Assembly (NCBI RefSeq): GCF_947492815.1 | Contig: NZ_CANLOB010000017.1 | Span: forward strand, 46,485-110,484 | Source: an uncultured Dokdonia sp. | GTDB lineage: Bacteria; Bacteroidota; Bacteroidia; Flavobacteriales; Flavobacteriaceae | Length of the DNA: 64,000 bases | Reading direction: 5' to 3' | Part shown: piece by piece, positions 1-9,391 of the stretch | Numbering within the stretch: position 1 is the stretch's first letter | Layout: the number at the start of each line of letters is the position of its first letter | Notes under the pieces: model-generated | Told to the model about the DNA's origin: nothing | Seen by the model: the letters and a program-made list of their open reading frames with translations, nothing else | Databases searched by the model: none | Program-made: the position numbers and the translations under genes

Positions 1-516
1 TGGATCTTCACTATACTCCTTAGCTATTGCCGCAAAATCTTCTCCTGATACAATACGATTGCGAGCCTCTATAATTTTATTGTATGCTTTTAATGTATCT
101 TGAGGTAAAGCGCCTGGATTATTTTTTACAAGAATATGACGTGCCTTCACTTCTGTAACTGTACGATCATATGCTTCTCTCACCAATGCCTCCGTAACAT
201 CTACATCTGTGAGATAGTTCTTAATAAGTTGCGCCCTATAGCCTTTGAGTTCTTTTATATAGTCAGGATTTTTATGCAATCCTTCTTTGTACGCTTCTTG
301 TACTTTTAGTTTATATTCTTTAAAAAGTTCCAGATAAGCTCTAGGGTCTTTTTGGGCTTCATCCTGAACTAAACTAATATTTTTCAGGTATACAGCTTGA
401 AATTCTTCTACAGTAATATCTTGTCCATTTATTGTCAAAAGGACATCATTATTGTGCTGTGCATAACACAGAGAAAAACTAAACAATAATAAAAAGGTAT
501 ATAAATGCTTTATCAT
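1..516 (-). CDS. Periplasmic PpiC/parvulin-type peptidyl-prolyl isomerase (C-terminal part outside window)
   Basis: The gene runs off the left edge; 172 residues are visible. It starts with a signal peptide (MIKHLYTFLLLFSFSLCYAQ, cleavage after about residue 19), followed by a SurA-like helical chaperone segment (about 22-115) with the NGQDITVEEFQ and FKEYKLKVQEAYKEGL stretches common in these proteins. A parvulin domain begins at VKARHILV (about 123-130) and continues past the window. By family it would catalyse proline isomerisation and help fold outer-membrane proteins in the periplasm. A good promoter lies just upstream on the minus strand (535-564). The family is clear; the exact orthologue (SurA or PrsA-like) cannot be decided from a fragment. 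Confidence 0.85.
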   Translation of the reverse strand, partial: MIKHLYTFLLLFSFSLCYAQHNNDVLLTINGQDITVEEFQAVYLKNISLVQDEAQKDPRAYLELFKEYKLKVQEAYKEGLHKNPDYIKELKGYRAQLIKNYLTDVDVTEALVREAYDRTVTEVKARHILVKNNPGALPQDTLKAYNKIIEARNRIVSGEDFAAIAKEYSEDP

Positions 517-534
517 AACGTATATAAGGGTGTG

Positions 535-564
535 CAAAAATAACAAATCTACAGTGGTACACAA
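535..564 (-). promoter_or_regulatory. Bacteroidota-type promoter for the parvulin gene
   Basis: Read on the minus strand there is TTG (562-564), 19 bases, then TATTTTTG (535-542), which fits the Bacteroidota consensus TTG-N19-TAnnTTTG exactly. It would start transcription about 12 bases before the ATG at 516. Confidence 0.7.
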
Positions 565-653
565 GATTCATAACGAATATGAAAAGAGTTTCTTCTATTC
601 AAAAAGAATACAGTCCTCTTTTTTCTGTATTTTAACCAAAATTATGATGCACA

Positions 654-2903
654 ATGTCTACCTATTCATTTATTGAAAAACTGCGCTTTCGTTCTTTTAG
701 GTCAAAAGCTATTCTTTCGTTTTTGACATTTTTAGCTTCTTTAATTATCTGGGTAGCCTCCTATTTTTATATCCATAGAAAAGATACGCTTTCAGATACA
801 ATCTCTATTGCTATACTAGACGTATCAAAACAGTTTAATGCAAATATTGATAATTATAACACCTTTTTTTATACGGGATATCGAGATGCGGCATTCTATG
901 ATAAATCAGAAGCAAGCTCTCTTTATACCTATCTCGCAAACTTACGGTCTATCCCTGAACAACTAGAAACGATAAAAGAACAAGCTTCTAGCATTGGTAT
1001 TCCTCTTGATATTGAAACCATTACTTATAATTATAAATCGCTTCGCAAAGAAGTTCTTACGCTTGTCGCGAAAATGGAGCGTCGAGGTTATAAAAATTTC
1101 GGTATAGAAGGGAAAATGCAGGAAAAAGCGCAATTATTAACAACTAGCGATGATATCAATCAAACGAATATTTTAAAGCTTCGTAATTATGAAAAAGATT
1201 TTTTACTAAGAGGAGAAAAGCATTATTACAGTGATTTTAATTACCTATCCAGTCAATTACTCGAAAATTCACGTTTAAGTGATACTACTCGTATTTTATT
1301 AAGAGGATATCAAGAAGACTTCAGAACATTGGTAGTACTTAACGATGAAATAGGTTACTATTCTAGTAACGGTTTAAATGAAAAAATTAATAATCTACAT
1401 AGCACCATCCAAAAAGATCTTTCTGACATTAGTGTGGCAACTAGCAAGGGGATAGAAACTAAAAAAACCACACAAATAACAGCAACGTCCATTACAAGTA
1501 TTTTATTAGCATTCGTAATGGTATTACTTGTTTTTTACCTTTCTAAGAATCTAACCAAAGGGGTACAAACACTTAATGATAACATTGCCCAATTTATAGA
1601 AAGTGACTTTGAAGAAATTCAAGAAATACAATCAGATCATTCTATTTTAGAAATAGAATCGTTGTTTGCTAGTTATCAAAAATTAAAAACCACATTAATA
1701 AGTAATATCAAAGAACTTGAAATAACTGCAAAAAAAGCAACAGATAATGCCAACTATAAAACGCAATTTCTCTCTAAAATGAGTCATGAAATGCGGACAC
1801 CACTTAATGGTATTCAAGGGATGTTACACCTTCTAAAATCTTCTGATGAATCTCCCAAAAAACGAGACGAATATATTTCTATCGTCGATAGATCTGTACA
1901 TCAATTATCAGATTTAATAACAATGATTTTAGATCATTCTAGACTAGAAACAGGAAATTTAGAAATACAAGAACGCTCCGTAAATCTCGAACAGGACATC
2001 TCACAACTGATGCGTATTTTTGAGTATCAAGCTAAAGAGAAAAATTTAGATTTTGAATATTATAATTATAGTGATACAAACTATAATGTACATGTTGACT
2101 CCCTACGCATACAGCAAGTACTTATAAATTTAATGAAGAATGCTATTAAGTTTACACAAAAAGGTAAAATAGTAATTACACTAGAAGATCTTGAGTTTTC
2201 AAATGATATTCAACACGTGCGTTTTATTGTAGAGGATTCAGGAATTGGTATGGATGAAAAAGACTTTGATAGATTATTGGGGTCTTTTGAACAAGGAGAT
2301 AACTCTAAAACACGAAAGTTTGATGGTGCGGGATTAGGGTTATCGTTATCTAATAACTTATTAAAACTAATGGGAAGTAAATTATGTGTAGAAAGTAGTC
2401 TTGGTAACGGTACTACATTTTATTTTGATTTATCTCTCAAAAAAGCAGAATCAAAAATTGGGAAAGAAGTTTCAAAGAAAATTGAAGTAGCGCTATCAAA
2501 TAATCCGGAAAACACCCATGTATTGATTGTTGAGGATAATAAAATCAATCAAAAAGTACTTGAACGATTATTATCAAAACTTGACATTACTTGTGACATT
2601 GCAGTAAATGGAAAAGAAGGAGTCGCATTATTCAAGAAAAACACCTATAATCTAATTCTCATGGACATCAATATGCCTGTTATGGGAGGTATTGAAGCGG
2701 CTAAGCATATCAAATCACTTAAAAAATATAAAACCCAAACACCCCCTATTATTGCAGTCACTGCTGGAGCTACCATAGAAAGTGAGAGCTTTACTTCAGA
2801 AAATAGTCTTGATGAATTTTTAGGAAAGCCTATCGATTTTGATACGTTAAAAATGATCATAAAAAAATATCTAAATATTAACGATTCAAAAGATTCTCAA
2901 TAA
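654..2903 (+). CDS. Membrane hybrid sensor histidine kinase with C-terminal receiver domain
   Basis: This 749-residue protein has two membrane segments (about 18-40 and 278-297) enclosing a ~235-residue periplasmic helical sensor. The sensor contains LRNYEKDFLLRGEKHY (about 176-191), a pattern seen in HBM/four-helix chemosensory domains. A HAMP-like linker leads to the HisKA domain (SHEMRTPLNG; phospho-acceptor His378) and an HATPase domain (N-box near Asn496, DSGIGM at 528, GAGLGLSL at 558). A receiver domain follows (VLIVEDNK at 623, phospho-acceptor Asp671 in LMDINMP, Lys725 in GKP). No DNA-binding output is attached, so it presumably feeds a phosphorelay whose partners are not nearby. The start at 654 is the only in-frame ATG of the three clustered at 644-656. 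The signal is unknown. Confidence 0.92.
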   Translation: MSTYSFIEKLRFRSFRSKAILSFLTFLASLIIWVASYFYIHRKDTLSDTISIAILDVSKQFNANIDNYNTFFYTGYRDAAFYDKSEASSLYTYLANLRSIPEQLETIKEQASSIGIPLDIETITYNYKSLRKEVLTLVAKMERRGYKNFGIEGKMQEKAQLLTTSDDINQTNILKLRNYEKDFLLRGEKHYYSDFNYLSSQLLENSRLSDTTRILLRGYQEDFRTLVVLNDEIGYYSSNGLNEKINNLHSTIQKDLSDISVATSKGIETKKTTQITATSITSILLAFVMVLLVFYLSKNLTKGVQTLNDNIAQFIESDFEEIQEIQSDHSILEIESLFASYQKLKTTLISNIKELEITAKKATDNANYKTQFLSKMSHEMRTPLNGIQGMLHLLKSSDESPKKRDEYISIVDRSVHQLSDLITMILDHSRLETGNLEIQERSVNLEQDISQLMRIFEYQAKEKNLDFEYYNYSDTNYNVHVDSLRIQQVLINLMKNAIKFTQKGKIVITLEDLEFSNDIQHVRFIVEDSGIGMDEKDFDRLLGSFEQGDNSKTRKFDGAGLGLSLSNNLLKLMGSKLCVESSLGNGTTFYFDLSLKKAESKIGKEVSKKIEVALSNNPENTHVLIVEDNKINQKVLERLLSKLDITCDIAVNGKEGVALFKKNTYNLILMDINMPVMGGIEAAKHIKSLKKYKTQTPPIIAVTAGATIESESFTSENSLDEFLGKPIDFDTLKMIIKKYLNINDSKDSQ

Positions 2904-2952
2904 TTTCACACAACCTTTTTTGTATTTCTACATCTATAAAGAAAATAATGAT

Positions 2953-3318
2953 ATGAAATATAAGATATGCATCATCCTATTAGCTATACTAGCTATTAGT
3001 TGTACTACTGATCAAGATTCAGAAGTAAGATTACGACTCGCCAATGTGAGCGACTTAGATTACACAAATATTACCATAAGAAATGGCGTTCCCTATGAAA
3101 ATTTAGAAGCAGGAGCTATTTCTGAATATCAAGTTTTTGAATCTTCGTATAGCTATATGTATGTTCAACTAGTAATTGATCAAGACACCCTTGTTATACA
3201 ACCTATTGACTTTGTGGGAGAATCATTTGTTCCTAGTGGTGATTACACTTATGAAATAAATGCAAATTTTGAAAATAATGACTTTGGTTCTTTAAATGCA
3301 GTTTTAGTAAGAGACTAG
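2953..3318 (+). CDS. Small lipoprotein of unknown function
   Basis: A 121-residue protein with a lipoprotein signal (MKYKICIILLAILAISC, lipobox LAISC, lipid-bearing Cys17), then a short acidic beta-rich domain (about 20-121). I prefer the ATG at 2953 to the in-frame TTG at 2920, because only the later start puts a normal signal peptide at the N terminus. It lies 49 bases after the sensor kinase on the same strand and may be co-transcribed. I do not recognise the family. It should be an envelope lipoprotein; its role is unknown. Confidence 0.7.
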   Translation: MKYKICIILLAILAISCTTDQDSEVRLRLANVSDLDYTNITIRNGVPYENLEAGAISEYQVFESSYSYMYVQLVIDQDTLVIQPIDFVGESFVPSGDYTYEINANFENNDFGSLNAVLVRD

Positions 3319-3366
3319 ACTTATACGGTGACTTTTATATGATGCGATAGTGATGCTTTTTTATAC

Positions 3367-3380
3367 GCTTTCGCGAAAGC
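3367..3380. repeat. Dispersed palindrome copy (GCTTTCGCGAAAGC)
   Basis: Perfect 14-base palindrome, intergenic, 48 bases after the small lipoprotein gene. It is one of ten exact copies of the core CTTTCGCGAAAG in the window, and the flanks (TATAC/ATATA) extend the symmetry imperfectly. Confidence 0.9.
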
Positions 3381-3454
3381 ATATAAAGCCATATTCCTAC
3401 AAAAAAGGCAGTTTATTCTATTAAGTAAGTATTTTTCTGAAAACACTAAAGTAA

Positions 3455-3568
3455 ATTCACTAATCACAAAGAGCAACTATAGTGTACTTTGAAAATTTTA
3501 TACATAAGCATGGGATCCCAAAACGAGTTTGAGATAAGCGACTCGCAATCTTTCTCTAGCGCTTCACT
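3455..3568 (+). repeat. Direct repeat unit, copy A (pairs with 3626-3740)
   Basis: This ~114-bp stretch starting ATTCACTAATCACAAAGAG and ending GCGCTTCACT recurs at 3626-3740 with only a few substitutions and one extra A. It contains the inverted repeat ATCCCAAA-ACGAG-TTTGAGAT (one mismatch in this copy). Confidence 0.9.
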
Positions 3569-3625
3569 GTTTCAAAACGTCAAGAATTCTTCTCATAAGA
3601 TCCCAAAACGAGTTTGGGATAAGAC

Positions 3626-3740
3626 ATTCACTAATCACAAAGAGCGACTATAGTGTACTTTGAAAAATTTTATACATAATCATGAGATCCCAAAACGAGT
3701 TTGGGATAAGCGACTCGCAATCTTTCTCTAGCGCTTCACT
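3626..3740 (+). repeat. Direct repeat unit, copy B (pairs with 3455-3568)
   Basis: Second copy of the ~114-bp repeat. Here the internal inverted repeat is perfect: ATCCCAAA, ACGAG, TTTGGGAT (8-bp stem, 5-base loop). The same hairpin also occurs alone at about 3600-3620 between the two copies, so the module appears three times in under 300 bp. Confidence 0.9.
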
Positions 3741-3750
3741 TAGAGAAAGA
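3721..3750. terminator. Stem-loop just downstream of icmF
   Basis: TCTTTCTCTA (3721-3730), a 10-base loop, then TAGAGAAAGA (3741-3750): a perfect 10-bp stem 10 bases beyond the icmF stop. There is no U-tract on the icmF side, so termination or 3'-end stabilisation is only inferred. Confidence 0.45.
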
Positions 3751-3760
3751 TGCTCGCTGC

Positions 3761-6700
3761 TTACATATTTCTTCGATACTGTCCTCCTACTTCAAATAAA
3801 GCACTTGTAATCTGTCCTAATGAACATACTTTAGTCGCTTCCATAAGGTGTTCGAAAATATTATCATTTTCAATAGCTGCTTCTTGAATTTTAGCAATTT
3901 CGCTATCAATTTTATCTGCTTTTGCCTTGTGTAAATTTTCAAGCATCGTGATTTGATATTGCTTCTCCTCTTCTGTTGCTCTGATTACCTCTGCAGGTCT
4001 TACTGTTGGACTTCCTTTACTACTTAAAAAAGTGTTTACACCAATAATAGGAAACTCTCCTGTATGCTTTAACGTCTCATAATACAAGCTCTCCTCTTGA
4101 ATTTTACTACGTTGGTACATGGTTTCCATTGCACCTAAAACACCTCCACGTTCTGTAATACGATCAAATTCTATAAGTACCGCTTCTTCTACAAGATCTG
4201 TTAGTTCTTCAATAATAAACGAACCTTGAATAGGGTTTTCATTTTTAGCAAGTCCTAACTCTTTATTGATGATCAATTGTATGGCCATTGCACGACGTAC
4301 ACTCTCCTCTGTAGGTGTCGTAATTGCTTCGTCATAGGCATTGGTATGTAGTGAATTACAGTTGTCATAAATCGCGTACAATGCTTGTAGCGTTGTACGA
4401 ATATCATTAAAATCAATTTCCTGAGCATGTAAACTACGTCCAGAAGTCTGAATATGATATTTAAGCATTTGTGCACGTGCATTGGCATTATACTTATTTT
4501 TCATTGCCTTTGCCCATATCTTACGAGCCACACGACCTATTACTGCATATTCTGGATCAATTCCATTGGAGAAAAAGAATGAAAGGTTGGGTCCAAACTT
4601 ATTGATATCCATCCCTCTACTTAAGTAATACTCTACGTATGTAAACCCATTAGCCAATGTTAGTGCTAATTGTGTAATTGGATTGGCTCCAGCTTCTGCA
4701 ATATGATATCCAGAAATAGAGACCGAGTAGAAATTACGCACTTTCTGTTCGATGAAATATTCTTGTACATCCCCCATGAGTCGTAATGCAAATTCTGTAG
4801 AGAAAATACAGGTGTTTTGTGCTTGATCTTCTTTAAGAATATCTGCTTGCACCGTACCACGTACTTGTGCTAGTGTTTCTGTTTTTATGGTAGCATACAC
4901 ATCAGCAGGTAATACTTGATCCCCTGTAACACCAAGAAGCATTAATCCTAATCCGTCATTCCCTTCTGGTAAATCTCCTTGATAACTTGGTCTTGTTTTT
5001 CCTTTATAGATAGCCTCAATCTTTGCATTTACTTCCGCTTCTAGATTGTGTTCTTTAATATATTTCTCACAGTTCTGATCGATAGCCGCATTCATAAAGA
5101 ATCCTAATAACATAGGTGCAGGACCATTAATAGTCATACTTACCGACGTCATTGGGTGACTTAAATCAAATCCAGAGTATAATTTTTTAGCATCGTCTAG
5201 ACAACAAATACTTACCCCTGCATTTCCAATCTTTCCATAGATATCAGGTCTATGTCCTGGATCGTTTCCGTAAAGAGTAACACTATCAAAAGCTGTACTT
5301 AAGCGCTTAGCTGGCATTCCCAAACTCACATAGTGAAAACGTTTATTGGTACGTTCTGGGCCTCCTTCTCCTGCAAACATACGTGTAGGATCTTCTCCTG
5401 TACGTTTGAATGGATACAATCCTGAAGTATACGGGAATTCTCCTGGTACATTTTCTTGTAATACCCATCGTAATACATCTCCCCAAGCTTCATATTTAGG
5501 TAAGGCAACTTTAGGTATCTGTGTATGTGATAGCGATTCTGTGTGGGTATCTATCTTAATCTCTTTATCTCTTACTTTAAAGGTATATACAGGGCTTTTA
5601 TAACGATTTACTTTTTCTTCCCATCCTGTAATAACTTCCCAGTTATAAGGATCAAGATCTAATTTTACACGATCAAACTGTGCTACCAATAATTTTAATA
5701 AATCCTTATCTTCTTGAGATACTTCTTCTGAAGCTTCAAAGGTTACTCCTGATTTATCTAATTCAGGTTTTGCGTTGAGTAGCGTCTCAATGGTTTTATA
5801 TATACCATATAAACGTTGTGCTGTTTCTTGTTGTGCTTTCGCGGAAGCGTCATACCCCCTATTACTTTCTGCAATCTCACTTAAATAACGTGTACGTGCA
5901 GGTGGAATCACAAAGATTTTCTCACTCATCTCTTTACTAATCGTAAAGGTAGATTCCAGATTAGCTTCATTCACCTCATTTACTTTCTCCATAATCTTCT
6001 TATAGAGTGTATTCATACCTGGGTCATTAAATTGAGAAGCTATGGTTCCAAAAACAGGTAAATCATCTTGATGCGTGTCCCAAAGATTGTGGTTACGCAT
6101 ATATTGTTTTTTGACATCACGAAGTGCATCTAAAGAACCTCGTTTATCAAATTTATTGATCGCTACTAAGTCGGCAAAATCAAGCATATCAATCTTCTCT
6201 AACTGTGTAGCAGCACCAAACTCAGGTGTCATTACATAGAGTGAGGTATCTGAATGTTCTAGAATTTCAGTATCAGACTGTCCAATACCAGAAGTCTCCA
6301 AAATAATAAGATCATACTCTGCTGCCTTTAATACTTCGATAGCTTCTGCTACATATTTTGAAAGTGCAAGATTACTTTGGCGTGTTGCTAAAGAGCGCAT
6401 ATATACTCTTGGAGAGTTAATCGCATTCATACGAATACGGTCTCCTAATAAAGCGCCTCCTGTTTTACGTTTAGAAGGATCTACAGAAATAAGACCTATG
6501 GTTTTTTCTGGAAAATCAATCAAAAACCTACGTACAAGTTCGTCAACCAATGAAGATTTACCTGCACCTCCAGTTCCTGTAATCCCAAGTACAGGTGTAA
6601 GTGATGTTTTATTTTTTGTATGGATAATATCTAAAGCTTCTGCTGCTACCTCTGGAAAGTTTTCTGCTGCAGAGATCACTCTTGCTATAGCTCTAGGGTT

Positions 6701-7189
6701 TTTATCTGTTAAATGGTTTACTTCTCCATTTAATTGATCTCCTACTGGAAAATCAGATTGTTGTACAAGATCATTAATCATCCCTTGTAATCCTAGCTCA
6801 CGTCCATCATCTGGAGAATAAATACGAGTAATCCCATACTCCATTAATTCTTTAATTTCTTCTGGAAGAATAACACCTCCTCCACCTCCGAAGATTTTTA
6901 TATGCTCTGCTCCCTTTTCTTTTAAAAGGTCATACATATATTTAAAGTACTCATTATGTCCACCTTGATACGATGTTAACGCAATGGCATTGGCATCTTC
7001 TTGTATAGCCGTGTTTACAACTTCTTCTACACTTCTATCATGTCCTAAATGAATCACCTCTACGCCAGTACTTTGAATAATACGACGCATAATATTGATG
7101 GCGGCATCATGTCCGTCAAAGAGGGAGGCTGCAGTAACGATTCTTACTTTATATTTTGGAGTATATGGTGTAGCTTGTTTCATCTTCAA
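3761..7189 (-). CDS. icmF: Fused isobutyryl-CoA mutase (IcmF-type): B12 domain + G-protein chaperone + mutase
   Basis: The 1142-residue protein has three parts in the order expected for IcmF. First is a cobalamin-binding domain (about 14-140; DGHDAA with the probable axial ligand His27, and a glycine run at 101-105). Second is a MeaI/ArgK-type GTPase (about 195-480; Walker [13 protein letters not shown] near 202-213). Third is the mutase barrel (about 560-1090; [21 protein letters not shown]). Known IcmF enzymes interconvert isobutyryl-CoA and n-butyryl-CoA, and some act on isovaleryl/pivalyl-CoA; the G domain guards cofactor loading. The order and the GLYPFK active-site stretch argue against an ordinary methylmalonyl-CoA mutase, which has a C-terminal B12 domain and a separate chaperone. 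It stands alone between convergent and divergent neighbours. A degenerate CTTTCGCGGAAG repeat (5835-5848) is read through in the linker as ASAKA. Confidence 0.9.
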   Translation of the reverse strand: MKMKQATPYTPKYKVRIVTAASLFDGHDAAINIMRRIIQSTGVEVIHLGHDRSVEEVVNTAIQEDANAIALTSYQGGHNEYFKYMYDLLKEKGAEHIKIFGGGGGVILPEEIKELMEYGITRIYSPDDGRELGLQGMINDLVQQSDFPVGDQLNGEVNHLTDKNPRAIARVISAAENFPEVAAEALDIIHTKNKTSLTPVLGITGTGGAGKSSLVDELVRRFLIDFPEKTIGLISVDPSKRKTGGALLGDRIRMNAINSPRVYMRSLATRQSNLALSKYVAEAIEVLKAAEYDLIILETSGIGQSDTEILEHSDTSLYVMTPEFGAATQLEKIDMLDFADLVAINKFDKRGSLDALRDVKKQYMRNHNLWDTHQDDLPVFGTIASQFNDPGMNTLYKKIMEKVNEVNEANLESTFTISKEMSEKIFVIPPARTRYLSEIAESNRGYDASAKAQQETAQRLYGIYKTIETLLNAKPELDKSGVTFEASEEVSQEDKDLLKLLVAQFDRVKLDLDPYNWEVITGWEEKVNRYKSPVYTFKVRDKEIKIDTHTESLSHTQIPKVALPKYEAWGDVLRWVLQENVPGEFPYTSGLYPFKRTGEDPTRMFAGEGGPERTNKRFHYVSLGMPAKRLSTAFDSVTLYGNDPGHRPDIYGKIGNAGVSICCLDDAKKLYSGFDLSHPMTSVSMTINGPAPMLLGFFMNAAIDQNCEKYIKEHNLEAEVNAKIEAIYKGKTRPSYQGDLPEGNDGLGLMLLGVTGDQVLPADVYATIKTETLAQVRGTVQADILKEDQAQNTCIFSTEFALRLMGDVQEYFIEQKVRNFYSVSISGYHIAEAGANPITQLALTLANGFTYVEYYLSRGMDINKFGPNLSFFFSNGIDPEYAVIGRVARKIWAKAMKNKYNANARAQMLKYHIQTSGRSLHAQEIDFNDIRTTLQALYAIYDNCNSLHTNAYDEAITTPTEESVRRAMAIQLIINKELGLAKNENPIQGSFIIEELTDLVEEAVLIEFDRITERGGVLGAMETMYQRSKIQEESLYYETLKHTGEFPIIGVNTFLSSKGSPTVRPAEVIRATEEEKQYQITMLENLHKAKADKIDSEIAKIQEAAIENDNIFEHLMEATKVCSLGQITSALFEVGGQYRRNM
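5835..5848. repeat. Degenerate dispersed palindrome inside icmF
   Basis: GCTTTCGCGGAAGC differs by one base from the perfect palindrome. In icmF it encodes part of the DASAKAQ linker stretch, so the element has been accommodated in frame. Confidence 0.7.
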
Positions 7190-7210
7190 AAAAAGGGTGT
7201 TTTATGCTTG

Positions 7211-7218
7211 CAAATTTA
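7211..7218 (-). promoter_or_regulatory. Putative -7 element for icmF
   Basis: On the minus strand TAAATTTG matches TAnnTTTG, 22 bases before the icmF ATG. No TTG stands at the ideal upstream distance, so the call rests on the -7 box alone. Confidence 0.4.
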
Positions 7219-7333
7219 CGTAATATTCAATAAAAATGCTGATTTATTTATAATAACTAAAAAAGTAGCAAAGCAAGAAATATTGGTTTTGAAATTTAAA
7301 AACACGTCCAATATTACAAGACTAAGAAAGTAG

Positions 7334-8230
7334 TTGTATCTATGTGGTAGAATTCTTTATTTTCTAGCATTTATGTTTATCCTATTATTCATTATTTCTT
7401 TTACCATCGTAAGCATTGTATTTACTATAGGAAGTTATCTTACCGCGCTATCATTTGGCATTCACATCAAGAAGATTTGTATTTGGTATGATTACCGCTT
7501 TAGTATCTATAAATTTAAGTATAAAGAAACTGAATTTGTCATTGGATGGATTCCTACAGGTGCTTACATAAATTACAAGCAATCATTTCCTGATGAACCA
7601 TCTACTCCTAAAGATTTTAACTCTTTATCTCCTTATAAGAAATTACTACTAACGCTTTCAGGTCCTATAACGGGCTTAATCGTAGGTATTTCTATATATG
7701 CTTTATATACGAATACAGTACTTATAATAACAAAAATAATATTTGGTGTTATCGTAACACTCGCTGTTTCTGGGGTACTACTTTTCATAGCTTCTGTTAT
7801 ATATAAAAAGATCATTTTAGCATATATACCTATACTTGCTGAAAAAGCTTTTATCATTTTTATCTTATTCACATATATTCATTTTTATGTGTTTATGTTC
7901 TTTTCTATACCAAAAACATTTCCCTTTGTAGATATATTTATAAATGCTATGTCTGGAGATTATGCCTCGCTTTATCTAACAAGCGGCTATTCTGACAAGC
8001 TCTTTATATTCATGATTACATTTACTAGTATTTTTTTCTACTTAATGGTCGTGACTCCATTCTTAGGTCCGCATAGTTTTTATATGATAGAATACCTGTA
8101 CACTATTATTACCGATAAAAAGTTTTCTGAAAAAGCATTAGAAAGAGGAGGATTGTTTTTTTCATTAGTGAGTTGGGTGATCTATCTGATTATTTTTATT
8201 AATCTCGTTATTGACTACTTTAAAATTTAG
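7334..8230 (+). CDS. Multi-pass membrane protein resembling an M50 site-2 protease without catalytic residues
   Basis: About 298 residues with some seven hydrophobic segments. Its outline follows M50/RseP-like proteases. The first membrane helix ends in IVFTIGSYLTALSFGI, which lines up with the usual HELGHYLTALxxGI, but both His and the Glu are replaced (F30, T31, S34). Then come WIPTGAYINY in place of the iPxGGYVkM loop, and SPYKKLLLTLSGPITGLIVG in place of the xPxxRxxixxAGPxxN segment. Near the C terminus PFLGPHSFYMIEYLYTI stands where LDGG normally supplies the metal-binding Asp. If this alignment is right, it is a pseudo-protease and could act as a membrane-protein adaptor. The start is uncertain: the TTG at 7334 or the ATG at 7373. 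No related genes lie nearby. Confidence 0.6.
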   Translation: MYLCGRILYFLAFMFILLFIISFTIVSIVFTIGSYLTALSFGIHIKKICIWYDYRFSIYKFKYKETEFVIGWIPTGAYINYKQSFPDEPSTPKDFNSLSPYKKLLLTLSGPITGLIVGISIYALYTNTVLIITKIIFGVIVTLAVSGVLLFIASVIYKKIILAYIPILAEKAFIIFILFTYIHFYVFMFFSIPKTFPFVDIFINAMSGDYASLYLTSGYSDKLFIFMITFTSIFFYLMVVTPFLGPHSFYMIEYLYTIITDKKFSEKALERGGLFFSLVSWVIYLIIFINLVIDYFKI

Positions 8231-8253
8231 AAAACCTTTGTGTATTTTGAATA

Positions 8254-8298
8254 GATTTCTTGATTTTCCCCTTCCCAGAAGGGTGAATCGAAGAAATC
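8254..8298. terminator. Long imperfect hairpin between convergent genes
   Basis: Three nested arms are visible: GATTTCTT/AAGAAATC (8254-8261, 8291-8298), GATT/AATC (8262-8265, 8286-8289) and CCCTTC/GAAGGG around a CCA loop (8269-8283). It sits between the convergent genes ending at 8230 and 8406 and could end transcription from both sides. Confidence 0.55.
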
Positions 8299-8405
8299 TT
8301 CATTACTTCTTTTAAGATTTGAGGTAAATAATAAAGATTGACAGGATAATATGCCGATTGTTTTATCAAAATGTACAACAGGCCTACCTTTAAAACATCA
8401 CATAC

Positions 8406-9359
8406 TTACAATCCAAAAATGGCCCCTTGATGCGCAAAACGATACCCTTCTTCTTCTAAAGCTACTCGTTTGGAATTTTTAGGATATAATGCAGGATTAG
8501 AATGATTAAAGTGTATAAAAATCACTTTTGACTTTATTGCCTTGTTCTCTTCGCTAAAAAGTGCTGTTGTTTCATCTATGAAGGGATGTGGAACTTCACT
8601 CATGGGCCTTGGGATTTCTCCTTCTGAGAAAAATGTTGCATCTATAAATGCATAGTCTACTTTTTTTACTTCTTCTACAATAGACGTTTCCCATACAGAC
8701 CATTTATTAATATCTGGAATGAATAATGCTGTTTTTTCAGGACCTTCTATACGGTACCCGACAGTTTCAGAAAACTCATCTCTATGTGGCACTAGGAATG
8801 GGGTTATTTTAAGCTTTCGCGAAAGCGTAATAACACGATCTCCTTGTATAGGATGAATCATTATATTATTTAAGTCTACTAACTGGCTCCACGGACCATT
8901 TGTTTCTAAGAATTTTTTCATTTTTGGCATCGCATATACTGGAATTGTCTTACTTCCCATAGCCTCTCTACCAAAATGCATAAGTCCTGTATAATGCCCC
9001 ATATGGGCATGTGTCAAGAAAACGCCATCTATTATTGTGTTTGTAGAAATGGCTTCATCTAGCATATGTAATTGTTGTGGCATATCGGGTGTAGCATCAA
9101 ATAGATATTTCTTTTGCTGTTCTCTATCTATAAGTCCAAGACTTACTACGAGTTCTTTTGTACGTACATTAGTAGCTACATCTTTAAACTCACTTGGATT
9201 ATTGATATGAGGCATACCACCATCTTGTGCAATTCCTAATACTTTTATATATACCTCATGTTCTATTTGAGATGGTATCGTTTTTTGTTTGTCTTCATGA
9301 CTATCTCCACAACTCAAAATGAAAAGTGATATAGGTATTATCAAAAATCTTAAATTCAT
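8406..9359 (-). CDS. PqqB-like metallo-beta-lactamase-fold hydrolase, lipoprotein
   Basis: 317 residues with a lipoprotein signal (MNLRFLIIPISLFILSC, Cys17). The start of the fold, VLGIAQDGGMPHI (about 40-52), resembles the N-terminal strand of PqqB. Metal-site candidates are HAHMGH (117-122), His in VPHRDEF, Asp in FIPDINKW and His in IHFNHSNP. The usual HxHxDH motif has Gly in place of Asp, so one metal site may be altered. Bacteria with these proteins often lack PQQ synthesis, so no PQQ role should be assumed. The CTTTCGCGAAAG element is read in frame as LSRKL. The start is 32 bases from the divergent DUF4197 gene, so the two share a control region. Substrate unknown. Confidence 0.75.
   Translation of the reverse strand: MNLRFLIIPISLFILSCGDSHEDKQKTIPSQIEHEVYIKVLGIAQDGGMPHINNPSEFKDVATNVRTKELVVSLGLIDREQQKKYLFDATPDMPQQLHMLDEAISTNTIIDGVFLTHAHMGHYTGLMHFGREAMGSKTIPVYAMPKMKKFLETNGPWSQLVDLNNIMIHPIQGDRVITLSRKLKITPFLVPHRDEFSETVGYRIEGPEKTALFIPDINKWSVWETSIVEEVKKVDYAFIDATFFSEGEIPRPMSEVPHPFIDETTALFSEENKAIKSKVIFIHFNHSNPALYPKNSKRVALEEEGYRFAHQGAIFGL
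8813..8826. repeat. Dispersed palindrome copy inside the PqqB-like gene
   Basis: Exact GCTTTCGCGAAAGC within a coding region; on the minus strand it contributes TLSRKL to the protein. Confidence 0.9.
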
Positions 9360-9378
9360 ATCTTTACCAAAATTATAT

Positions 9379-9386
9379 CAAAGATA
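9379..9386 (-). promoter_or_regulatory. Putative -7 element for the PqqB-like gene
   Basis: TATCTTTG on the minus strand, 19 bases before the ATG at 9359, inside the 32-bp divergent gap. No clear TTG at the expected spacing. Confidence 0.4.
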
Positions 9387-9391
9387 CCCAA

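Larger units (their letters stand above)
3319..3760. other. 442-bp intergenic block of repeats and hairpins, no gene
   Basis: No convincing reading frame is present. The block holds one copy of the dispersed GCTTTCGCGAAAGC palindrome (3367-3380), a ~114-bp tandem-like duplication (3455-3568 and 3626-3740), a third partial copy (about 3592-3623), and a 10-bp stem-loop next to the icmF stop (3721-3750). It separates the lipoprotein gene from the convergent icmF. Confidence 0.75.

Noticed and set aside
2920..2952. TTG start of the small lipoprotein
   Set aside because: It would hide the signal peptide; the ATG at 2953 is better.
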